62,324 nt of DNA from Phormidium ambiguum IAM M-71 (GTDB taxonomy: Bacteria; Cyanobacteriota; Cyanobacteriia; Cyanobacteriales; Aerosakkonemataceae). Within the stretch, counting starts at the first letter, position 1, and each line of letters starts with the position of its first letter. A program made the translations under genes and the position numbers. This document shows positions 7,129-15,960 of this stretch, in pieces. The notes below the pieces were generated by a model. The model ran no database searches. It was not told where the DNA came from and saw only the letters and a list, made by a program, of their open reading frames with translations. The DNA lies in the NCBI RefSeq assembly GCF_001904725.1, contig NZ_MRCE01000030.1, forward strand, positions 1 to 62,324, written 5' to 3'.

Positions 7129-7731
7129 ATGCTTCATCAGGCAAAAGTTTTAGGAGTGGTTTCAGGATTAGCTATTTTAGTAGCTGCTTGTTCTGATGGC
7201 ACCCAAAGTGCTACGAATACTACCTCGCCACCAGCAGCCGATACAGCTGCTAATGTCAGCACTACCGCACCTGCTGGACAACCAGCAACAAGCGCAGCTA
7301 CTGACATTAGCAGTCTGGGTGTTAAAGATGTTAGTGAAATTAAATTTCAGACACCATCACCTAACGTGATCAATGGTTTTGTTGATGCAGTGAACAACTC
7401 TGGGACAATTAAGCACAACGTCAGCAAAACGGGTACGGTTAAATTTACTGGTTGGGCAATCGTTCCAGAAAAAACCAAAGCAGCTGAAAAGGTGATTATT
7501 ACATTACCAACAAATAATCAAATTGTGGCGATCGCTAATGTAAATACAGCTAGACCTGATGTAGCCAAAGCAATCAAAAGTGAAAATTACAAAAACTCTG
7601 GTTGGACAACTTCCTTTGCCGCCAGCAGTTTACCCACAGGTAGAATAGTCTTAAAAGCTTGGGCTTACGACCCCGCTACCAAAACAGCTACTCAGCTGAA
7701 GAATCTTCATGAACTCACAGTTTCGGAATAA
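7129..7731 (+). CDS. Putative lipoprotein, uncharacterised cyanobacterial family
   Basis: A 200-residue protein with a type II signal peptide: MLHQAKVLGVVSGLAILVAAC, with the lipobox cysteine at residue 21. A Thr/Ala/Pro-rich linker follows (about 22-65). The globular part has the pattern GFVDAVNNSG, GTVKFTGWAIVP, IANVNTARPDVAKAI, YKNSGWTTSF and LKAWAYDP. I associate the combination of GWA(I/V)xP, RPDVAKA and SGW with a domain seen in cyanobacterial envelope proteins and in soluble tails of some membrane glycosyltransferases; its function is unknown. The ATG at 7129 is preferred over the GTG four codons upstream because it gives a normal signal peptide. It is a lone gene between a GT2 gene and rpsB. 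Confidence 0.7.
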   Translation: MLHQAKVLGVVSGLAILVAACSDGTQSATNTTSPPAADTAANVSTTAPAGQPATSAATDISSLGVKDVSEIKFQTPSPNVINGFVDAVNNSGTIKHNVSKTGTVKFTGWAIVPEKTKAAEKVIITLPTNNQIVAIANVNTARPDVAKAIKSENYKNSGWTTSFAASSLPTGRIVLKAWAYDPATKTATQLKNLHELTVSE

Positions 7732-7803
7732 CTAAAAAAATTTCCCCGACTGTACCTAATTGTGTTAGTTTAGGAATTGCTGTCTAAAATCACACAAATC
7801 ACA

Positions 7804-7859
7804 CATCTGAGGTTTCGGGTGTTTCTGCGACAGAAAGTTACCAGAAATCCCCTCAGATG
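7804..7859 (+). promoter_or_regulatory. Structured 5' leader of rpsB
   Basis: CATCTGAGG (7804-7812) pairs exactly with CCTCAGATG (7851-7859). Inside, TTTCTG (7822-7827) and CAGAAA (7831-7836) form a second hairpin with the loop CGA. The structure ends 31 bases before the rpsB ATG and just upstream of the ribosome binding site AAGGAG. The rpsB leaders of other bacteria bind S2 for autoregulation; a like role here is inferred. Confidence 0.6.
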
Positions 7860-7890
7860 GAGGATTAACCCGAAAGGAGATTAAAAAATT

Positions 7891-8688
7891 ATGCCAGTTG
7901 TATCTTTGGCTCAAATGATGGAGTCTGGTGTTCACTTTGGGCATCAAACTCGTCGTTGGAATCCGAAAATGTCCCCTTACATTTACACATCTCGTAACGG
8001 GGTACATATTATTGATTTAGTTCAAACTGCTCAGTTGATGGAGGAAGCTTACACCTTCATGCGGACTGCGGCAGAACAAGGGAAAAAATTCCTGTTTATT
8101 GGCACTAAGCGCCAAGCAGCTGGGATTATTGCCCAAGAAGCTTCTCGTTGTGGTGCTTATTATGTTAACCAACGTTGGTTAGGCGGAATGCTGACCAACT
8201 GGACAACAATTAAAACCAGAGTAGAACGTCTCAAAGATTTAGAAAGACGGCAAGAAAGCGGCGCATTAGATTTATTGCCCAAAAAAGAAGCTGCGGTTTT
8301 ACGCCGGGAAATGGAAAAGCTGCAAAAATATTTGGGCGGCATTAAGTTAATGCGGAAAATTCCCGATGTGGTTTTAATTGTCGATCAAAAACGGGAATAT
8401 AACGCCGTTCAGGAATGCCAGAAACTAGGATTAACCATCGTTTCTTTGTTAGATACTAACTGCGATCCAGATGTAGTTGATATTCCGATTCCTGCTAACG
8501 ATGATGCAATTCGATCGATTAAGCTAATTATCGGCAAATTGGCAGATGCGATTTACGAAGGTCGTCACGGTCAATTAGATGTAGCTGAAGAAGAAGATTA
8601 CGAAGATTACGAAGGTGCGGAAGACGATCTGGAATACGATGAAAGTGAATTTATAGATTCTGACGAAGACGAAGATTCTGAGGAATGA
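7891..8688 (+). CDS. rpsB: 30S ribosomal protein S2
   Basis: A 265-residue ribosomal protein uS2, part of the small-subunit body and needed for S1 docking. The family start [27 protein letters not shown] and the segments [41 protein letters not shown] and [23 protein letters not shown] are clear. A strongly acidic C-terminal tail (about residues 230-265, nearly all D, E, S and Y) extends beyond the core. The ribosome binding site is AAGGAG about ten bases before ATG. tsf follows after 47 bases, the standard rpsB-tsf operon. The leader holds a two-part stem (7804-7859). Confidence 0.99.
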   Translation: MPVVSLAQMMESGVHFGHQTRRWNPKMSPYIYTSRNGVHIIDLVQTAQLMEEAYTFMRTAAEQGKKFLFIGTKRQAAGIIAQEASRCGAYYVNQRWLGGMLTNWTTIKTRVERLKDLERRQESGALDLLPKKEAAVLRREMEKLQKYLGGIKLMRKIPDVVLIVDQKREYNAVQECQKLGLTIVSLLDTNCDPDVVDIPIPANDDAIRSIKLIIGKLADAIYEGRHGQLDVAEEEDYEDYEGAEDDLEYDESEFIDSDEDEDSEE

Positions 8689-8735
8689 TCGCGCTGAATC
8701 CGTACAAACTAGATTAGGTAAGGGCAAGAGATACG

Positions 8736-9398
8736 ATGGCGGAAATATCTGCAAAACTAGTTCAAGAACTGCGCCAAAAAACGGGTGCAGGAATGATGGA
8801 TTGCAAAAAAGCACTCCTAGAAAATGATGGTGATGTTACCAAAGCGATGGACTGGCTGCGGCAAAAGGGAATGCTGAAAGCTGGCAAAATTGAAACTAAA
8901 TCAGCAACAGATGGATTAGTAGGAAGCTACATTCATACTGGTGGTAGAGTTGGTGTTTTGGTAGAAGTTAACTGCCAAACAGACTTTGTTGCCCGTACTG
9001 ATGGTTTCAAAGCTTTAGTGCAGAATATTGCTATGCAAATCGCGGCTTGCCCTAACGTTGAGTATGTTAAGGTGAGCGATATCCCAGCTGAGATTGTGGA
9101 AAAAGAAAAAGCGGTCGAAATGGGACGCGAAGATTTGGGCAATAAACCAGCTAATGTCAAAGAAAAGATTGTCCAAGGGCGGATTGATAAACGCCTCAAA
9201 GAAATGACATTGTTGGATCAACCTTACATTAAAGATCAAAATATCTCAGTGGAAGAGTTGATTAAGCAAAATGTTGCTCAGTTGGGCGAAAATATTCAAG
9301 TTCGCCGCTTTGTGCGTTTTGTACTAGGCGAAGGACTAGAAAAAGAAGAAAGCAACTTTGCTGAAGAAGTGGCAGCACAAATAGGAAGTAAAGAATAA
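8736..9398 (+). CDS. tsf: Elongation factor Ts
   Basis: A 220-residue guanine nucleotide exchange factor for EF-Tu. The N-terminal UBA-like domain has [16 protein letters not shown], and the exchange motif TDFVAR lies in [14 protein letters not shown] at about residues 81-93. The protein is shorter than the E. coli factor (about 283 residues), which is normal for cyanobacteria and plastids, where part of the dimerisation region is missing. It is the second gene of the rpsB-tsf operon and is followed by a clear terminator at 9464-9507. Confidence 0.99.
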   Translation: MAEISAKLVQELRQKTGAGMMDCKKALLENDGDVTKAMDWLRQKGMLKAGKIETKSATDGLVGSYIHTGGRVGVLVEVNCQTDFVARTDGFKALVQNIAMQIAACPNVEYVKVSDIPAEIVEKEKAVEMGREDLGNKPANVKEKIVQGRIDKRLKEMTLLDQPYIKDQNISVEELIKQNVAQLGENIQVRRFVRFVLGEGLEKEESNFAEEVAAQIGSKE

Positions 9399-9463
9399 CT
9401 ACGAAAGACAACGATCGTAAGTCTAAAGTACGAGTAAACTGTCAATACTTTTGTAAGTTTTCG

Positions 9464-9507
9464 GCATTGCGGTAATCTTAAATTAACACCGCAATGCTTT
9501 GTGTATT
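9464..9507 (+). terminator. Terminator of rpsB-tsf
   Basis: GCATTGCGGT (9464-9473) and ACCGCAATGC (9488-9497) form a perfect 10-bp stem with a 14-base loop. TTTGTGTATTT follows. Confidence 0.8.
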
Positions 9508-9528
9508 TATTAAATTTCCAATAAGATT

Positions 9529-10443
9529 ATGAGTAGAGCAATTGAGCGAATTGAACGGGAAATTGCCGGACTAGAGCAAACGATCGCAGAACTCGCAGAA
9601 GAATTTTACAATACTTACAGCCGTTATTTGGCTGCTTTAGGTAAAGGAATCCGCAAACAATTAATTTTGGCAACTTATCATTTGTGTACGCAAAGTTACC
9701 CAGAAGAATTTCTCAGTTTGTCTTTTAATCAACGGCAAAAGTTGCAACAAACTATTAAGCAATTAGCAGAACGTACTGCCCAAGAGTTAATTTTACAAGT
9801 TAACTCACCAATGGAAGTAAAAAATCGGGCAATATCGATAAATGAATTAGAAATTAATGAACTTCAAGAATTAATAGAAGAAAGTATTGCTGAGATAGAA
9901 AAGCAGGAAATAAATGAAGAAAAAAATCATATTGCTGAATCTGAATTGACAGAAAGTAAAGTTGAATTGACAACAGAAAAGCCCAATACTAATATTTCTA
10001 ATCCAGACGCATTATTGCATTGGCAAGAAAGATTAGAAAATGCGATCGCTCAAATTTTGCAAAGACTTTCCCGCGACAGTAACTTAAGATTACAACAATC
10101 AGGATTATTACCGAAAAAACTCCCCGAACCAGTATTAGAAGCAGCCGCAAAAGTAGAAGCAGCAGCAGAAACTATGCCGGGACCCCCTAATTTATTAAAC
10201 TTAGTAATAGAGACGGAAAGCGATCGAGAATCCCAAAGTTCTACAGTGACACATTTAGTGGCAGTTCATCTCCGTTTATCTGAAATTGAATTTCCTGATA
10301 GCACTTTGACAAGTCTGCGTCAGCAAATTAGAAATCTTTCCGTGAAACTGCATACCACACGCCGAGAGTATCAGAAAAAACAAAGAGAAAAAGCGATCGC
10401 TGAAGCCGAATTAGCTTGGCGTGCCAGTTGGTTTGATGACTAA
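9529..10443 (+). CDS. Coiled-coil protein of unknown function upstream of recG
   Basis: A 304-residue soluble protein rich in Glu, Gln and Leu. Residues 1-30 (IERIEREIAGLEQTIAELAEEF) and about 260-300 (LRQQIRNLSVKLHTTRREYQKKQREKAIAEAELAW) are predicted coiled coils. The middle (about 115-160) is very acidic and probably disordered. Residues 30-90 (YSRYLAALGKGIRKQLILATYHLCTQSYPEEF) look folded. No enzyme motif is visible. I do not recognise a named family. The gene is 130 bases after tsf behind a terminator and 85 bases before recG in the same direction, so it is likely to be co-transcribed with recG. Confidence 0.75.
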   Translation: MSRAIERIEREIAGLEQTIAELAEEFYNTYSRYLAALGKGIRKQLILATYHLCTQSYPEEFLSLSFNQRQKLQQTIKQLAERTAQELILQVNSPMEVKNRAISINELEINELQELIEESIAEIEKQEINEEKNHIAESELTESKVELTTEKPNTNISNPDALLHWQERLENAIAQILQRLSRDSNLRLQQSGLLPKKLPEPVLEAAAKVEAAAETMPGPPNLLNLVIETESDRESQSSTVTHLVAVHLRLSEIEFPDSTLTSLRQQIRNLSVKLHTTRREYQKKQREKAIAEAELAWRASWFDD

Positions 10444-10528
10444 TAATCATTAGTCATTCGTCACTTTTGATTGTCATTTGTTAAACTATAAATCTAAAAT
10501 CTAAACTCCAAAATTGGAAAGTTGATTT

Positions 10529-13012
10529 ATGATTAATCATCAACCCGATTGGGTACGATGGCAAAAAGCCTTAGAAGTAGAAGAAAAAAGCGGTTTTACC
10601 GACTTAATCGGTAATCAATACCGCTTTAGTGAATTTCTTTGCTTAACTTTTGGCAAACCTCCCAAACTTTTAAATACCGAGTGGCGCAAAAATTGGCAAG
10701 AAATGGCAAGCAAATTTGCGAAATATCCTAACTTGCCAATTAGCGAACGAGAAAACTTAGTTAAATTAGCCAAAATATTTCTCCAAGCTTCCGAAGCAGA
10801 ATGCCAAAAAACTTGGCAACAAAGAAGTAAAATTAATGAAGAACCAGAGAACCAAGAAACATTAAAAGAATTACCAACTACCAACTACCAACTACCAACT
10901 AGTAAAGCAGAGATTTCCTTAGATCAACCTCTAATAGAAGTGCCGAAATTAGGAGTTGCCAAAAGTAAGCATTTAGCAAAATTAGGGCTTTATACAGTTA
11001 GAGATTTACTATTTTATTATCCCCGCGATCATATTGATTATTCCCAAAGAGTTGATATTTCGCAATTAGAAGCTGGTGAAACAGTAACTATTGTCGCAAC
11101 TATTAAACGTTGTGAATGTTTTACTAGTCCAAAAAATAAGAAATTAACTATTTTAGAAATTGTCTTACAAGATCGTTACGGTAAAATGCGGTTGAGTAGG
11201 TTTTTCGCTGGTAATCAATATAGTAATCGCGGTTGGCAAGAAGCAATTAAACGCCGCTATCCTGTGGGTGGAGTAATTGCGGCATCGGGTTTAGTTAAAG
11301 AAACAAAATATGGGTTAACATTACAAGAACCCGAAATGGAAATGTTAGCTAGTCCGGGAGATAATATTGAATCAATTAATATTGGTAGAGTTGTTCCAGT
11401 TTATCCATTAACAGAGGGAGTTCCTGCTGATGTAGTGCGACAAGCGGTAATGGCGGTGTTGCCAGCAACTGCAAAAATTCAAGACCCTTTGGTGCGGGGA
11501 TTGCGCGATCGCTACGGATTAATTAAACTACCAGAAGCTATTAATAACATTCACTTTCCCATAGATAGCATTAGTAAAGAAGCCGCCAGAAGACGTTTAA
11601 TCTTTGATGAATTTTTTTATTTACAATTAGGATTTCTCAAACGTCGTCAAACATTACGTCAAACTCAAGCAGCCGCAATTTTAGCCCCCACAGGTAAATT
11701 AATCGAACAATTCTATCAAGTATTACCCTTTAAATTAACAGGCGCACAACAAAGAGTAATCAACGATATACTTAACGACCTACAAAAAACTACCCCAATG
11801 AATCGATTAGTTCAAGGAGATGTAGGTGCAGGTAAAACCGTAGTCGCAGTAGTCGCCATTCTCGCTGCCATTCAAGCAGGTTATCAAGCCGCATTAATGG
11901 CACCCACAGAAGTATTAGCCGAACAACACTATCGCAAATTAGTTAGTTGGTTTAACCTTTTACATTTGCCTGTAGAATTGCTCACAGGTTCCACTAAAAC
12001 CGCCAAACGTCGAGAAATTCACGCCCAATTAGAAACCGGAGAATTACCTTTATTAGTAGGTACTCACGCCTTAATTCAAGATAAAGTTAACTTTCATAGT
12101 TTAGGTTTAGTAGTAATCGACGAACAGCATCGTTTCGGAGTTCATCAACGCGCCAAGCTACAACAAAAAGGCGCACAACCTCACGTCTTAACCATGACAG
12201 CAACACCAATTCCCCGCACTTTAGCCTTAACTTTACATGGGGACTTAGATGTTAGTCAAATCGATGAACTCCCACCGGGAAGACAAGCAATTAATACCGT
12301 AGCTTTAGTAGGAAGAGAACGCAATCAAGCTTATGATTTAATCCGCAGAGAACTTGTTCAAGGCAGACAAGTTTACGTGGTTTTACCTTTAGTTGAAGAG
12401 TCAGAAAAATTAGATGTTAGGGCAGCAACGGTAGAATATGAAAAATTACAAGAAAGCATTTTTCCTGAATTCAAAGTTGGCTTACTTCATGGTCGCATGA
12501 CTTCAGCAGAAAAAGAGCAAGCAATCAATGATTTTCGGGATAATATAACCCAAATCTTAGTAGCTACTACAGTAATTGAAGTTGGCGTAGATGTCCCAAA
12601 CGCCACAGTTATGTTAATTGAAAATGCCGAACGTTTTGGCTTATCTCAATTACATCAATTACGAGGAAGAGTCGGTCGAGGTGCTCATAAATCCCACTGT
12701 TTATTAATGAGTAATAGCAATACCGCAGATTCTCGACAACGTTTAAGTGTTTTAGAACAATCTCAAGACGGCTTTTTTATTTCCGAGATGGATCTACGTT
12801 TTCGTGGCCCTGGACAAGTTTTAGGAACCAGACAATCTGGTTTACCAGACTTTGCTTTAGCCAGTTTAGTGGAAGATCAAGAAGTTTTAAATTTGGCAAG
12901 AGATGCCGCAGAATTAGTTATGTTGCAAGAGCAACATTTACAGAACTCTTTGCTAAAATCTGAGTTAGAATACCGCTACCAAAAATTAATGGGCGGCACA
13001 ATTTTAACGTGA
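10529..13012 (+). CDS. recG: ATP-dependent DNA helicase RecG
   Basis: An 827-residue branch-migrating helicase that regresses stalled forks and processes Holliday junctions. The wedge/OB domain (about 175-300) is followed by the SF2 helicase core: Walker A GDVGAGKT at 430-437, DEQHRFGVHQRAKLQQKG, TATPIPRTLALT, then QILVATTVIEVGVDVPNA and QLRGRVGRG. The C-terminal LDLRFRGPG-like element (MDLRFRGPGQVLGTRQSG) is intact. The N-terminal region of about 130 residues is longer than in E. coli RecG, as is usual in cyanobacteria. It contains a tract encoded by four exact heptamers (10873-10900), giving TTNYQLPT. The gene ends 42 bases from the end of a convergent protease gene. Confidence 0.98.
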   Translation: MINHQPDWVRWQKALEVEEKSGFTDLIGNQYRFSEFLCLTFGKPPKLLNTEWRKNWQEMASKFAKYPNLPISERENLVKLAKIFLQASEAECQKTWQQRSKINEEPENQETLKELPTTNYQLPTSKAEISLDQPLIEVPKLGVAKSKHLAKLGLYTVRDLLFYYPRDHIDYSQRVDISQLEAGETVTIVATIKRCECFTSPKNKKLTILEIVLQDRYGKMRLSRFFAGNQYSNRGWQEAIKRRYPVGGVIAASGLVKETKYGLTLQEPEMEMLASPGDNIESINIGRVVPVYPLTEGVPADVVRQAVMAVLPATAKIQDPLVRGLRDRYGLIKLPEAINNIHFPIDSISKEAARRRLIFDEFFYLQLGFLKRRQTLRQTQAAAILAPTGKLIEQFYQVLPFKLTGAQQRVINDILNDLQKTTPMNRLVQGDVGAGKTVVAVVAILAAIQAGYQAALMAPTEVLAEQHYRKLVSWFNLLHLPVELLTGSTKTAKRREIHAQLETGELPLLVGTHALIQDKVNFHSLGLVVIDEQHRFGVHQRAKLQQKGAQPHVLTMTATPIPRTLALTLHGDLDVSQIDELPPGRQAINTVALVGRERNQAYDLIRRELVQGRQVYVVLPLVEESEKLDVRAATVEYEKLQESIFPEFKVGLLHGRMTSAEKEQAINDFRDNITQILVATTVIEVGVDVPNATVMLIENAERFGLSQLHQLRGRVGRGAHKSHCLLMSNSNTADSRQRLSVLEQSQDGFFISEMDLRFRGPGQVLGTRQSGLPDFALASLVEDQEVLNLARDAAELVMLQEQHLQNSLLKSELEYRYQKLMGGTILT
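10873..10900 (+). repeat. Heptamer repeat (ACCAACT)4 inside recG
   Basis: Four exact 7-bp copies, at 10873-10879, 10880-10886, 10887-10893 and 10894-10900, lie inside the coding sequence between the N-terminal extension and the RecG core. Gain or loss of one unit shifts the frame. Confidence 0.9.
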
Positions 13013-13053
13013 GAACGACTTACGCATCTCTGTTAAAAAAACTAGTGCTATGT

Positions 13054-14124
13054 TCAAACTTTTTCTTTTGCCTTCCTCTTGAACCGCGAACTAACTGCAA
13101 GGGCAGCGAAAGTAAACAAAGCAAACATAGTATTAGGTTCAGGAACTTTAGAAGTAGGAGTTACTTTGCCAGCCAAAACATCATCTATATAACTAGCGTA
13201 AGTTGAGACGCGAGTATCACCGCTAAACTCTCCGAAACTAAAGTTTCCTATATTATCAACATCAGGAGGACTGAAACATTCAAAGTTAATGGTATTGAAG
13301 AAGCATTGACCATACGATGTTACTCCGGCAATTAACCCATTAATAAATGTTGGCCCTCCTGAATCACCTGCGGCTGTATTAACCTCTGACAAACCTAATC
13401 CTAAATCAGGAATACCAACAAATCCAAAGGCATCATTTTCTGGTGATCCACTATCAAAATCGTATAGCAAGATTGCGTTGGGAAGTACGCCAGGATCTAA
13501 ATTTTCTCCTAAAAACTCGTATACATTTTGACCTGAACGTTTGACTCCAAAAGGGTATTGTCTTGGGTTAAAACCCTGATTGCCTTGACCAGATAAACCA
13601 TATCCAACCTTAGTGCTGACCTGACCGATTTCATCAGTATTTCGGTAGATATCATACCGTTGGGCTGCTTCAGGTGCTGCTGATGCGAGTTCCAATATAG
13701 CTAAGTCTCCGCCAAAAGAGTCAAAATCAGCAAAACCATCCCAGTCTGGGTAGATAAAAATGTTGGCAGTTTTTATACCAAACTTACCTGTGGGTAGATC
13801 GAAAAATGCTGTAGCCCCATTTGTGATATTAAAGCCAAAATTGTCAGTGAGACAGTGGGCAGCGGTGAGAATGTGTCGCCCTGAAGGTAGCAGCGAACCG
13901 GAACAAAGAAAACGCCCTAAACTTGTTTGTAAGGATAAACTTACCACACCGTCAAATCCATTACCGGGATTAACTATGTAGTCATTTGGATCGCCTGAAA
14001 CTACGATAGCTTGTGCGCGATCGTCAATTTCAAGATTGACGAATAGCCCTGCAATAATTATTACCCCAGAGGTAATAGTATATTTTAGTGATTTGAAAGG
14101 TTTTTGGAAATGAGGAAATGCCAT
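13054..14124 (-). CDS. Trypsin-like serine protease with PEP-CTERM sorting signal
   Basis: A 356-residue secreted S1-family protease. An N-terminal signal segment (hydrophobic about 17-31) ends near AQA. The triad is H90 in ILTAAHC, D140 in GGDLAILEL and S255 in GDSGGP. The C-terminus has VPEP (residues 327-330), a hydrophobic helix (about 332-345) and the basic end RFKRKAKEK, a complete PEP-CTERM signal. That signal predicts processing by an exosortase, export and surface attachment. Cysteines C74 and C91 fit the conserved disulphide beside the histidine. It is a single gene convergent with recG. The substrate is unknown. Confidence 0.93.
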   Translation of the reverse strand: MAFPHFQKPFKSLKYTITSGVIIIAGLFVNLEIDDRAQAIVVSGDPNDYIVNPGNGFDGVVSLSLQTSLGRFLCSGSLLPSGRHILTAAHCLTDNFGFNITNGATAFFDLPTGKFGIKTANIFIYPDWDGFADFDSFGGDLAILELASAAPEAAQRYDIYRNTDEIGQVSTKVGYGLSGQGNQGFNPRQYPFGVKRSGQNVYEFLGENLDPGVLPNAILLYDFDSGSPENDAFGFVGIPDLGLGLSEVNTAAGDSGGPTFINGLIAGVTSYGQCFFNTINFECFSPPDVDNIGNFSFGEFSGDTRVSTYASYIDDVLAGKVTPTSKVPEPNTMFALFTFAALAVSSRFKRKAKEKV

Positions 14125-14568
14125 TTTCTAATCTCCTAGATTTGCTCAGTAAGCAGAGATTTTGTGGGTAACAAATATTACAAATTCACTAAGAAATACA
14201 AGTGCAAAAGCGTCGCCTGTTTTTAATTTTTCACCTTTCTAGGCGATAATTTAACATCAATTATAGAATTCGTTTTTTATTTGTCAAGCTGAGAGTATTA
14301 TCTAGTCAAGTTCAGTTTAAAGCTGATAAATGACTAGTCGATCGCCCTATTTAAGATGAGAGTCTTACTGTAAGTTACTTTTCAGAGGTTAAAAGAAAAT
14401 AGTTGAATTTATAAATACAAAATACTAGATAAAATTTATACTAATCACTAGCACATTTTGTACCAAATTTTACCCAGCATAACAACAGTATTTAATTGTC
14501 AAATCCCTTTGTTCTAATTATTTTACAGCTATATAAATCGCTGATTTTATTGGCGCGTTGAATGCAGT
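14125..14568. other. Intergenic, AT-rich, no gene seen
   Basis: 444 bases upstream of the protease gene and downstream of the 113-residue gene. No credible reading frame, RNA gene or strong hairpin was seen. The protease promoter must lie at the left end. Confidence 0.6.
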
Positions 14569-14910
14569 TTATAACCCGAATACTGTAGAAATTTGTGGCA
14601 AAATTTCCTCGCAAGCTTCTTGAAAATCTCTTGCTTTTGGCGCTTCTTTGACAATTCCTCGTAATCTTTGCAATGCTGCAAATGCTAAACTTCGATGTTC
14701 TTCTATTCCGGCATTTTTCGCAGCCTCAACTAATGCTTTGACTTGATTCAATGCTTCAGTTTCACTTGCGGAAGCTAAATTTTCATCACCTTCTATCCTC
14801 CTTTGCAGTTTTTCTAATAATTCTCTAATTCCTTCTTGTTCTGGTGGAGGTGATGCAGGTAATTCATTAATTGATTCCTTGACTAAATCGCTAATTGTAT
14901 TTTGGTTCAT
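14569..14910 (-). CDS. Small helical protein, uncharacterised cyanobacterial domain
   Basis: A 113-residue soluble protein, almost wholly helical. Residues 25-113 run IRELLEKLQRRIEGDENL, ALNQVKALVEAAKNAG, LAFAALQRLRGIVKEAP and CEEILPQISTVFGL. This order matches a domain I recall at the C-terminus of several cyanobacterial pentapeptide-repeat and signalling proteins, where LxEQVKALAEAxKNP and LPxIxxLFGL are typical. Here the domain is almost the whole protein, with only about 25 residues before it. Function is unknown. It is alone between two intergenic stretches. The start ATG at 14910 has only a weak upstream purine stretch (GGAACAAACC). Confidence 0.7.
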   Translation of the reverse strand: MNQNTISDLVKESINELPASPPPEQEGIRELLEKLQRRIEGDENLASASETEALNQVKALVEAAKNAGIEEHRSLAFAALQRLRGIVKEAPKARDFQEACEEILPQISTVFGL

Positions 14911-15128
14911 TTGGTTTGTTCCAGTGGTTGATATAAAGCGGAATATTTCAGTTAGGGTAAAGTAACAAATATTGCTGTTGCCTTTTCCCGGCTTAAGTTG
15001 GTAAATTATGTTTAACCAGCTAATCTGGTAATTAAATCAATATTGTTAGCGTCGTCGCATCTATCCATTGGCTAGACGTTCACTGTTATTCTTTGAGTAA
15101 AAAAGCAGAATTAATCTTTTGGTAGCCG

Positions 15129-15920
15129 ATGAGTACATACAACATTTTGAGCCAAACTGAACGCCAACGAGTGAGTGATGGAGCAGTTGTATCTATTTTG
15201 AGTGGTTGTGAGTCTTCACCTCGAAAATTGGTGTTAATATTGCCGCAATTGGGAGATTTTGACAGTTTGGAGTATGCTTGGTGGTTACGACGAGATACCG
15301 ATCGACTTCAATCACAAAACATAGTAATCCGAGCAGTGGGAATTGGCGATCGCACTTCCGGTCAAAAATTCTGTGACTTTACCGGATTTCCCCCAGACTG
15401 CTTGTTTGTAGATCCTACTGCTCAACTACACCAAACCCTTAATCTATATTCAGGTCTAGCCTTAAAACTACCTGGTTTATCGTCTGGTGCGAATGCTTGG
15501 CTTAACCTAATGCTAATGTGCGCTGGAATTGGTAGCCCCGGCACTCTAGCAGAAGTGTTTCGCGGATATAAAGGCGACACAAAAGCGCCTCAATTAATCG
15601 GCGATGAAGAAATTGTCAAAGCTGCCCCTTTGCCTCCACTAAAAGGTTCATTCTTTAAATGGGCAGGTGGAAAAGGTTATCAGCGCCCATTTGAGTTAGC
15701 AACTTTGCGACTACGAAATATGACAGAAGTGCTAACGAATTGGAAAACTTACGTTCCTAATCCTGCTTATCTTACCCAAAGAGGTGCAACTTTTCTATTT
15801 GATAAGCAGGGAGAATTGCTTTATCAGCATTGCGATCGGGCCATCCTTGGCTTTGCTGCTAATATGAGTAATCCACTATCTTTTCTCAAGGATTTTGTTA
15901 GCGATAAAAACTTCAATTGA
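15129..15920 (+). CDS. Peroxiredoxin-like (AhpC/TSA-related) protein lacking the usual cysteine
   Basis: A 263-residue protein whose first 130 residues follow the thioredoxin-fold layout of the peroxiredoxin-like 2 group: KLVLILPQLGDFDSLEYAWWLRRD (about 33-56), VIRAVGIGD (about 66-74) and CLFVDPTAQLHQTLNLYSG (about 91-109). In active relatives the segment after the first strand contains a catalytic cysteine; here it reads GDFDS (42-46), with no cysteine. C82 and C91 are at other positions. The C-terminal half contains FFKWAGGKGYQRPFELATLRL and LFDKQGELLYQH. There is no signal peptide. A peroxidase role is doubtful, and a scaffold or different redox role is possible. Neighbours do not help. 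Confidence 0.72.
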   Translation: MSTYNILSQTERQRVSDGAVVSILSGCESSPRKLVLILPQLGDFDSLEYAWWLRRDTDRLQSQNIVIRAVGIGDRTSGQKFCDFTGFPPDCLFVDPTAQLHQTLNLYSGLALKLPGLSSGANAWLNLMLMCAGIGSPGTLAEVFRGYKGDTKAPQLIGDEEIVKAAPLPPLKGSFFKWAGGKGYQRPFELATLRLRNMTEVLTNWKTYVPNPAYLTQRGATFLFDKQGELLYQHCDRAILGFAANMSNPLSFLKDFVSDKNFN

Positions 15921-15960
15921 AATGTTATTATTAATTACTATTCCAGATCAATTATATCTT

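Noticed and set aside
13009-13206. 65-codon plus-strand frame after recG
   Set aside because: It is mainly antisense to the PEP-CTERM end of the protease and has no recognisable pattern.
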